A stretch of 32,503 nt of DNA from Candidatus Nomurabacteria bacterium RIFCSPLOWO2_01_FULL_42_20. GTDB taxonomy: Bacteria; Patescibacteriota; Minisyncoccia; Phycocordibacterales; CAZVEC01. This document shows positions 28,363 through 32,503 of this stretch, piece after piece. The notes under the pieces were generated by a model. That model saw only the letters and a program-made list of their open reading frames with translations. It did no database searches and was not told the DNA's origin. The stretch lies in contig MFVF01000005.1 in assembly GCA_001785965.1 (NCBI GenBank), positions 11,329 through 43,831 of the forward strand, given 5' to 3'. The translations under genes were made by a program, and so were the position numbers. Each line of letters opens with the position of its first letter. The stretch's first letter is position 1.

Positions 28363-29148
28363 ATGAATAAACCAAAAGGAAAACTAATTGCAATTGGCGG
28401 CAATATCAATATGAAAATCAGCAATGCCGATAATATTCTAAGACGCATTGTGAGAGAAACAAATATTGATTCGCCGCGTATAGAGATCATCCCCACTGCT
28501 TCCGGCTCCCCAGAAAAAGCCGCTGCCGAATACAGGATGGCGTTCCGGCGGCTTGGCTCTGATGCAAGGGTACTGCCTATTGCGGGCCGGCGAGATGCCA
28601 AAAATAAAAACTTTCTTCTCTCCCTAGAGAAAGCTGACGGAATAATGTTTACCGGCGGCAACCAAAGGCGGCTTGTCAGAATTTTCAATAACACCGAATT
28701 CCTTGAAATTTTGAAAAGCCGTTATAAGGAGGGTAATTTTCTCATCGCCGGCACAAGCGCCGGCGCCATGGCCATGCCTCACGTTATGATCATAGGCGGA
28801 AGAAGCGCCAAAGGGCTTCAAAAGGGTGAGGTTAAAATGGGCCTTGGTTTTTCTTTTACCCAAGGTCTTATCATTGATTCTCACTTTGATAAGCGCGGCC
28901 GCTTTGGCCGGCTCATTTCCGCTTTAGCCGAGAACCCATCTCTCATAGGAATAGGTTTGAGTGAAGACACCGGTGTGATAATCACGTCAGGATATGATCT
29001 TGAGGTTATTGGATCAGGAACTGTTTTTATTTTCGACGGTCATCAAATCGGCCGAAATTACTTTTCAATTCTAAGAAAGGGAAGGTTGATTTCTGTTGAA
29101 AACATTATCACCCATGTTCTGTCAGCGGGGGACAGGTACGATCTCTGA
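28363..29148 (+). CDS. Cyanophycinase-like peptidase (S51 family)
   Basis: A 261-residue S51 serine peptidase. The nucleophile elbow GTSAGAMAMP (Ser132) and the upstream FTGGNQRRL block (about 96-104; the family usual is GGDQ) are clear, as are the IEIIPTASG strand and the LIIDSHFDKRGRFGRL block with the conserved His. Length and motifs match cyanophycinases, which cleave cyanophycin to beta-Asp-Arg dipeptides, but no cyanophycin synthetase is in the window, so another beta-aspartyl or peptide substrate is possible. No signal peptide, so cytoplasmic. It ends 20 nt before an intrinsic terminator. Confidence 0.88.
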   Translation: MNKPKGKLIAIGGNINMKISNADNILRRIVRETNIDSPRIEIIPTASGSPEKAAAEYRMAFRRLGSDARVLPIAGRRDAKNKNFLLSLEKADGIMFTGGNQRRLVRIFNNTEFLEILKSRYKEGNFLIAGTSAGAMAMPHVMIIGGRSAKGLQKGEVKMGLGFSFTQGLIIDSHFDKRGRFGRLISALAENPSLIGIGLSEDTGVIITSGYDLEVIGSGTVFIFDGHQIGRNYFSILRKGRLISVENIITHVLSAGDRYDL

Positions 29149-29167
29149 AAAAAAGTTTTAGTGAAAA

Positions 29168-29192
29168 GCGGGAAATAACTTCCCGCCTTTTT
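29168..29192 (+). terminator. Intrinsic terminator of the S51 gene
   Basis: GCGGGAA (29168-29174), 5-nt loop, TTCCCGC (29180-29186), then C and T7. Confidence 0.85.
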
Positions 29193-29198
29193 TATTTA

Positions 29199-29272
29199 CC
29201 CCCACACCTTTCATGGCATAGTTTCGGCACTGCCGAAACGCGCAAAGCGCAATGCCATGAAAGGTGTGGGGG
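29199..29272. repeat. Cloverleaf-forming inverted repeat
   Basis: Arms of 21 nt (29199-29219 and 29252-29272) are perfect complements beginning CCCCCACACC. They enclose two more perfect hairpins: GTTTCGGCA-C-TGCCGAAAC (29221-29239) and GCGC-AAA-GCGC (29240-29250). It touches the stop codon of the rhodanese gene at 29273. No ORF lies inside. Confidence 0.85.
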
Positions 29273-29644
29273 TTAACTCCACTTCTCTTTCATTTCTTTG
29301 GCTTGACTGCCTTCAAAATTATAACCGGCTCCCGCCCAGTCCATGAGGCCGCCTTCGAAGGCGGAGACATTTTTATAACCGGCCGCCGCCAGCTTAGCGG
29401 CTGATTCGCCGGAGAGCGGGCAAGAGAAACTGGCGCAGTAAACAACAATCTCCTGATTTTTATCTGGGAAAGTTTTTTCTACTTGGGCGACAAAATCGCT
29501 TTGATGGCCATCGATCATGACCGCTCCCGGCAAATGAGCTCGGTCGTAAGAAAATTCTCCCAATGTGTCAATCAGGGCAAAATTTTCCTTGCTGTCAATT
29601 TTCTTTTTTAATTCTTCATGAGTAATAACTTTAAAATTTTCCAT
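29273..29644 (-). CDS. Single-domain rhodanese
   Basis: A 123-residue rhodanese-like sulfurtransferase. It shows the N-terminal ALIDTLGEFSYDRAHLPGA block (CDC25-like strand and the H-x-PGA turn) and an active-site loop VVYCASFSCPLS, with the sulfur-carrying Cys70 and a second Cys75. Cytoplasmic; sulfur donor and acceptor unknown. The promoter is probably the minus-strand TATAAT at 29678-29683, about 34 nt upstream. Its stop abuts the cloverleaf repeat. Confidence 0.9.
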   Translation of the reverse strand: MENFKVITHEELKKKIDSKENFALIDTLGEFSYDRAHLPGAVMIDGHQSDFVAQVEKTFPDKNQEIVVYCASFSCPLSGESAAKLAAAGYKNVSAFEGGLMDWAGAGYNFEGSQAKEMKEKWS

Positions 29645-29677
29645 AGTCTTTTAAAAATTAACTGTTAATGCTTACAG

Positions 29678-29683
29678 ATTATA
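29678..29683 (-). promoter_or_regulatory. Probable -10 box of the rhodanese gene
   Basis: TATTATAATC on the minus strand. The -35 would fall inside the hairpin at 29695-29742. Confidence 0.4.
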
Positions 29684-29694
29684 ATAGCACATTT

Positions 29695-29742
29695 ACCCCG
29701 TTAGAAATAGTGCCGATCTACGGCCGTGATTTCTAACGGGGT
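29695..29742. repeat. 14-bp-stem hairpin with inner stem
   Basis: ACCCCGTTAGAAAT (29695-29708) and ATTTCTAACGGGGT (29729-29742) are perfect complements; the 20-nt interior holds GCCG-ATCTA-CGGC. Short T-rich flanks. It could terminate transcription or act as a structured repeat. Confidence 0.7.
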
Positions 29743-29800
29743 TTATTTAAAATATTTAACAAACATCTATTTTAATTTCTATCTCCATCAGTTATAATTT

Positions 29801-29882
29801 TATTAGCAACGTAGAGCGAGAGAAAAGAAAAAGTAATCTTTTTCTTTTCCGAGCCGAGGAGCTAATATAGTAAACTATATTA
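29801..29882. repeat. Structured element resembling the 73-bp repeat (reverse orientation)
   Basis: Outer TATTAGC (29801-29807) can pair with GCTAATA (29861-29867); inside is GAAAAGAAAAAG-TAAT-CTTTTTCTTTTC (12 bp, 29822-29849) and a CGAGCCGAGGAGC spacer; then a palindrome TAATATAG-TAAA-CTATATTA (29863-29882). Order and spacer motif match the reverse complement of the 73-bp repeat, with unrelated stem sequence. Confidence 0.5.
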
Positions 29883-29915
29883 CAAATGAGAAAAAAGAAG
29901 AAACCAAAATTGAAC

Positions 29916-30155
29916 TTAAGAGTTATATGTGGTGTCGCTCCTGCGTTCAATGGCCATTATATTAATGTCTTTGGCAATTTTGGAGAAAATTATGCGTATT
30001 TTTCCTTTTCGGATACGAAAAGTATCTTGGCGCCCTTTCAGTTTTTTAACGTCTAAACCTCGCCAATCCAGCGCGGCAATTTTTACAAGCAAAAATTCTA
30101 TAACTTCTCTTTCCTCGTTATCGAATTTGGAAAGCAGTTTTTTAAGGCTAGGCAT
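29916..30155 (-). CDS. RelE/ParE-type toxin
   Basis: A 79-residue basic protein of the RelE/ParE fold: KLLSKFDNEEREVIEFLL helix, the DVKKLKGRQDTFRIRKGKIRIIF core with its strand-rich basic stretch, and the ending INIMAIERRSDTTY. RelE toxins cleave mRNA at the ribosome; ParE-type members poison gyrase, and the two are hard to tell apart here. It overlaps the upstream antitoxin by 8 nt, the usual antitoxin-first order. The short length is normal. Confidence 0.85.
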   Translation of the reverse strand: MPSLKKLLSKFDNEEREVIEFLLVKIAALDWRGLDVKKLKGRQDTFRIRKGKIRIIFSKIAKDINIMAIERRSDTTYNS

Positions 30156-30378
30156 TTAGTTTCTTAAGCTCTTTTAAAATTTCTCTGGCCGAAATACCGT
30201 TTTTATTCAACTTAGTAAAGTCTGCTACAGTTTCCCATTTTTCCTCGTAAATCGGAGAAACTATCTTAAAAACCGGTTTTGATTTCCGAACAACTAAAAA
30301 AGATTGCCCCTTTTCAACACCGGCAATATAACTGTTAATATTTTCCCTCAAATCTTTCAAACCAATTATGTTTTTCAT
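30148..30378 (-). CDS. Phd/YefM-type antitoxin
   Basis: A 76-residue antitoxin: N-terminal LKDLRENINSYIAGVEKGQSF (DNA-binding Phd/YefM fold) followed by LVVRKSKPVFKIVSP, and a charged C-terminal tail that would neutralise the toxin. It lies first in the operon, overlapping the toxin by 8 nt. The promoter contains a perfect palindrome, fitting autorepression. Confidence 0.87.
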   Translation of the reverse strand: MKNIIGLKDLRENINSYIAGVEKGQSFLVVRKSKPVFKIVSPIYEEKWETVADFTKLNKNGISAREILKELKKLNA

Positions 30379-30385
30379 ATTAGGA

Positions 30386-30414
30386 AGTTTATCTTAAGAT
30401 AAACTTAAAGTCAA
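30386..30414 (-). promoter_or_regulatory. Toxin-antitoxin promoter with embedded operator
   Basis: Minus strand: TTGACT (30409-30414), 17-nt spacer, TAAACT (30386-30391). The 20-bp perfect palindrome AGTTTATCTTAAGATAAACT (30386-30405) covers the -10 and most of the spacer, as expected for antitoxin binding. Confidence 0.8.
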
Positions 30415-30426
30415 GCGCGAGCCTGT

Positions 30427-30455
30427 AATTAATCAAGAACCGTTCTTGCTTAATT
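30427..30455. repeat. Palindrome P1
   Basis: 14-nt arms (AATTAATCAAGAAC and its near complement) around a single C, one mismatch. The core GCAAGAAC/GTTCTTGC is shared with P2 and, with R/Y changes, with P3. Confidence 0.75.
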
Positions 30456-30476
30456 CAACATCCGAGTAATTAAAAA

Positions 30477-30495
30477 AGCGGCTGAATTAGCCGCT
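30477..30495 (-). terminator. Terminator of the small membrane protein
   Basis: AGCGGCT-5 nt-AGCCGCT, with T6 following on the minus strand. The stop codon of the 43-aa gene (30487-30489) lies in the loop. Confidence 0.75.
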
Positions 30496-30618
30496 AAAAA
30501 AAAGTTCAAGGTCATCGTTATCGCCCCTGTCTATTGTTACAGAACGAGCAGCCACGACCATTAAAACCGACAATATCACAAAGGCAACTCCGAATAAAAC
30601 TATTGTTCCTATTCCCAT
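30487..30618 (-). CDS. Small single-helix membrane protein (43 aa)
   Basis: A 43-residue open frame: an N-terminal hydrophobic segment MGIGTIVLFGVAFVILSVLM, then VVAARSVTIDRGDNDDLEL and FFSG. One membrane helix with an acidic tail. The frame ends inside a proper intrinsic terminator, and the ATG lies 200 nt from the next gene, so it looks like a real small gene rather than noise. No family recognised and no clear Shine-Dalgarno. It sits between palindromes P1 and P2. Confidence 0.5.
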   Translation of the reverse strand: MGIGTIVLFGVAFVILSVLMVVAARSVTIDRGDNDDLELFFSG

Positions 30619-30654
30619 AGTTAGTAAAATTTAATTGTTGTTTATCTCTAACTA

Positions 30655-30704
30655 CTTTATATCATTTTTGTAAAATAAAGCAATATATTAAATATTTGTT
30701 TTTT
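30655..30704 (-). pseudogene. Probable remnant related to the 119-aa gene
   Basis: On the minus strand this reads LIKKQIFNILLYFTK and then a stop, closely like SQIKKRMFEIFLYFTK in the gene at 31579. About 45 bases resemble each other. A second piece (30748-30761) resembles the WYTSQ part of the same gene. Only fragments remain. Confidence 0.35.
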
Positions 30705-30733
30705 AATTAAGCAAGAACGGTTCTTGCTTAATT
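30705..30733. repeat. Palindrome P2
   Basis: Perfect 14-nt arms AATTAAGCAAGAAC / GTTCTTGCTTAATT around a single G. Confidence 0.85.
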
Positions 30734-30764
30734 TCGACCTCGGTATTTTGGCTAGTAGTACCTA

Positions 30765-30792
30765 TTTACAAAATATTATAGTGTGATATAAT
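30765..30792 (+). promoter_or_regulatory. Promoter of the 142-aa/62-aa gene pair
   Basis: TTTACA (30765-30770), 16-nt spacer, TATAAT (30787-30792), 26 nt before ATG 30819. Confidence 0.65.
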
Positions 30793-30818
30793 GTGATAAA
30801 TCGAAAATTAAAAATTAA

Positions 30819-31247
30819 ATGGCTATGAGAAAAATCAACCTTTTGGTTACGGCAACAAGGACTGATGTCGATAATCAATTTAAGGGTACTATTACCTTTG
30901 AAAATGAACAAAATGATAAGGTTTCGTTCGAATACATCTGCTCTAACCCCGATAAACAAATTGATATTAAGTTTTCAAATAAAAATGAAAACTTCCACGT
31001 CAAAGGTCTGCCTTCAAGAGAATTATTTGACGGATTGAAAGATAATCAAAAATGGATATCTGCTTTATCGATTAATCTGATATTGCTCACTATTGAAAAT
31101 AGTGAAAATATTTTGTCATCGCATAACGTTGCTCGATTGAAGACAATGATCAATGCTGACGCGACAGGGCAAATGAGTGACTCGTATGATGTTGAAGAAG
31201 ACGCTTACCAGTTTGTTTTTGGGAATAAGACAGAAACTAAAAATTAA
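30819..31247 (+). CDS. Unknown small protein (142 aa)
   Basis: A soluble 142-residue protein I do not recognise. The N-terminal half looks beta-rich (INLLVTATRTDVDNQFKGTI), a helical middle ends LSINLILLTIENSENIL, and the C-terminus is acidic (SYDVEEDAYQF). The start could also be 30825. It has its own promoter and is followed 5 nt later by a 62-aa gene, so the two form a pair. The pair lies between palindromes P2 and P3. Confidence 0.6.
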   Translation: MAMRKINLLVTATRTDVDNQFKGTITFENEQNDKVSFEYICSNPDKQIDIKFSNKNENFHVKGLPSRELFDGLKDNQKWISALSINLILLTIENSENILSSHNVARLKTMINADATGQMSDSYDVEEDAYQFVFGNKTETKN

Positions 31248-31252
31248 AAATT

Positions 31253-31441
31253 ATGATAAAAGTTAAAATTTTTAAGATAGACCACAAATATTTTGAGAAG
31301 GGTCGGCAGGAAATTGAAGCATGGCTAAAAAAGAATAAGGATTTAAAACTGAATGATGTCAAAATTATTCAGTCCACAAAATCCGGCGCCATGTTTGACG
31401 CCGAGACCATAATCTCAATTTTCTACAAGAATAAGAAATAA
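31253..31441 (+). CDS. Unknown small protein (62 aa)
   Basis: A 62-residue, lysine-rich protein: MIKVKIFKIDHKYFEKGRQE, then EIEAWLKKNKDLKLNDVKI and SGAMFDAETIISIFYKN. The alternating strand-helix-strand pattern suggests a small ferredoxin-like fold, but I cannot name the family. It is transcribed with the 142-aa gene and followed by a terminator. Confidence 0.6.
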   Translation: MIKVKIFKIDHKYFEKGRQEIEAWLKKNKDLKLNDVKIIQSTKSGAMFDAETIISIFYKNKK

Positions 31442-31450
31442 TTAACCACA

Positions 31451-31477
31451 AACATCCCAATTCGGGGTGTTTTTTAT
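31451..31477 (+). terminator. Intrinsic terminator
   Basis: ACATCCC-AATTC-GGGGTGT followed by T6. It closes the 142-aa/62-aa pair. Confidence 0.75.
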
Positions 31478-31494
31478 TTAAGTAAGTGTTTCGC

Positions 31495-31525
31495 ATGTTT
31501 CGCAAGGACGGTCCTTGCGAAACAT
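31495..31525. repeat. Palindrome P3
   Basis: Perfect 15-nt arms ATGTTTCGCAAGGAC / GTCCTTGCGAAACAT around a single G. The core matches P1 and P2 with A:T replaced by G:C on both sides. Confidence 0.85.
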
Positions 31526-31578
31526 ATTAAAAAAAGTATATCAAATAGCTCCGCTGGATAGGGGGCGTTAGAACTTGT

Positions 31579-31938
31579 TTAGCGGTTTAACTGCATCCAT
31601 TCCGAACTTTCCAGAAGAACGTTTAAATGTTGGCTAGTGTACCAATCATAATTTTTTGTAAAATAAAGAAATATTTCAAACATTCGTTTTTTAATTTGCG
31701 AACTTTCCTGAATAACCTTACTTTCTAAACGTTCCGCACTTTTCTTTTCTGCAAATTGGAAAAAGTTGTGAAGTATGGATGAAACCTCGCTTCCTTCCCT
31801 AGTGTTTTGTTTGTCAATTTCAAAGAGTTCTTTTGCCAAGTTTATATCCTCGGCCTTTATTTTTCGATATTCTAAAAACCGCTTAAAATGACGGCTCTCG
31901 AAAAAACTCTTATATTTTTCTTTTTCTAGATTTTCCAT
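31579..31938 (-). CDS. Unknown protein (119 aa)
   Basis: A 119-residue, charged, mostly helical protein I do not recognise. It contains EKEKYKSFFESRHFKRFLEY, HNFFQFAEKKSAERLES and the ending NYDWYTSQHLNVLLESSEW. A GGAG Shine-Dalgarno lies 6 nt upstream of ATG 31938, and a TATGAT -10-like box further up. A decayed fragment of a related gene lies near 30.66-30.76 kb. Confidence 0.55.
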   Translation of the reverse strand: MENLEKEKYKSFFESRHFKRFLEYRKIKAEDINLAKELFEIDKQNTREGSEVSSILHNFFQFAEKKSAERLESKVIQESSQIKKRMFEIFLYFTKNYDWYTSQHLNVLLESSEWMQLNR

Positions 31939-32029
31939 AATTTACTCCGAATCGTGGAGGATGTTACTTGCATCATAGCACGGCAAAAGGAGTGTGTCTG
32001 TGTGCCTGATTTGAGATCAATTGTCTAAT

Positions 32030-32332
32030 TTATTTAATTAGTTTAGATTCAACCTTAGCCCTAAGATCGTTGAGTTCTTGTTGCATTTCTTTTTTTCTTT
32101 CATTAGAAAATTCTTGTTCACAATACTTATCCCAATTATCCAATCCTACTAATAAATCTTTAGCTGTTTTCTCCTTTCCATTAACTACAGGGAGTTCCCC
32201 TGTTTCTGTAAATTTCCTGATATCCTCCAATGCGGCTAACATGGCTTTTTGTTTTTCGACAAAATTCCTTACCTCATTTTCTGATAATTGTTTGCCGCCA
32301 TATTGAATTGGCCATTTAATTTCGTTTTCCAT
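32030..32332 (-). CDS. Unknown protein (100 aa), coiled-coil-like
   Basis: A 100-residue, acidic-basic, helical protein: MENEIKWPIQYGGKQLSENE, then VRNFVEKQKAMLAALEDIRK, a NGKEKTAKDLLVGLDNWDKY middle and a C-terminal coiled coil (EFSNERKKEMQQELNDLRAK). No family recognised. A minus-strand TATAAT (32339-32344) is 6 nt before ATG 32332, so the mRNA is probably leaderless. Confidence 0.55.
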   Translation of the reverse strand: MENEIKWPIQYGGKQLSENEVRNFVEKQKAMLAALEDIRKFTETGELPVVNGKEKTAKDLLVGLDNWDKYCEQEFSNERKKEMQQELNDLRAKVESKLIK

Positions 32333-32338
32333 AGTTAA

Positions 32339-32344
32339 ATTATA
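32339..32344 (-). promoter_or_regulatory. -10 box 6 nt before the 100-aa gene
   Basis: Minus-strand TATAAT, gap TTAACT, ATG 32332. Another predicted leaderless start. Confidence 0.55.
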
Positions 32345-32503
32345 TCATATCAGTTAATAATATCTGAAATTGCTCCCTCTGTACGACGAAATCCGAACGC
32401 ATTTTGAGCAAAATCCCGACGTGGAATGAATCGTCCCGCCACTGCCTCGCTTCACTCGGCAACACCAAAGAAAAATGTTCCTTGCTTCTCTGATATGGTG
32501 GTG
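32345..32503. other. Window-edge region without an assigned gene
   Basis: A short plus-strand frame (32361-32431) ends YDEIRTHFEQNPDVE and then a stop, which looks like the tail of a larger protein but has no body upstream. The rest is GC-richer than the island. It may be a gene fragment or the edge of a neighbouring element; nothing firm can be called. Confidence 0.3.

Noticed and set aside
29886-30053. 55-codon plus-strand frame antisense to the toxin gene
   Set aside because: It mirrors the RelE-type coding frame, has a lysine-rich random look and no promoter or terminator of its own.
30427-31525. P1-P3 as a CRISPR array or integron attC sites
   Set aside because: Only three copies with gene-sized, unequal spacing, no cas genes and no integrase nearby; the palindromes lack the attC two-box layout.
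1-32503. Alternative genetic code with UGA as sense codon
   Set aside because: Several clear genes end in TGA at the expected C-terminus with overlapping downstream starts.

Overview
The window looks like a piece of a Patescibacteria (CPR) genome, most likely a Parcubacteria-type lineage. This rests on gene content and style: AT-rich, tightly packed genes; a LamG-type surface protein with a pseudopilin-like N-terminus; peptidoglycan-binding and CAP exported proteins; multi-pass GT-C-like membrane proteins; and weak or absent Shine-Dalgarno sites at many starts. UGA is a normal stop (the genes ending at 4858, 7031 and 10923 use it), which argues against code-25 lineages such as Gracilibacteria. 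No rRNA, tRNA or CRISPR array was found, and no gene-free stretch exceeds about 300 bp.

Layout. (1) 1-303: the 3' end of metK. (2) 323-7031: a same-strand, mostly overlapping glycan operon with a membrane-anchored GT2, a GT2-GT4 fusion, a split transketolase and two extended SDR sugar-nucleotide enzymes, closed by a strong bidirectional terminator. (3) 7080-7742: a minus-strand HD-type hydrolase. (4) 7963-13121: a second glycan/surface operon with two SAM methyltransferases, a GT10-like glycosyltransferase and a large membrane protein, facing a LamG surface protein on the minus strand. (5) 14387-17918: two membrane proteins, then exported PG-binding and CAP proteins. (6) 17904-19077: two phosphoribosyltransferases on the minus strand. 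(7) 19287-22486: a hypothetical gene, then an archease-ThpR-RtcB RNA-repair operon. (8) 22599-25736: a DsbA-like thiol oxidoreductase, a BCAM0308/NMD3-like protein, an MFS transporter and an orphan gene with its own promoter and terminator. (9) 25791-29644: TruD with a coupled unknown gene, acylphosphatase, a cyanophycinase-like S51 peptidase and a rhodanese. (10) 29916-32332: an accessory island with a Phd/RelE-type toxin-antitoxin pair and small unknown genes separated by near-identical palindromes.

The most unusual feature is the dense set of small structured repeats. Four surface-glycan genes start immediately after a double-hairpin element with fixed geometry and compensatory changes. 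Three leaders share a promoter followed by a terminator-like hairpin and T-tract ahead of the start codon. A 73-bp repeat carries promoter elements in front of two genes. GC-rich palindromes are inserted in frame inside at least eight coding regions, one of them read in two different frames. Six genes have a -10 box only 6-8 nt before the start codon, which predicts leaderless mRNAs. All of this was read by eye; family assignments come from motif recognition, not database searches.
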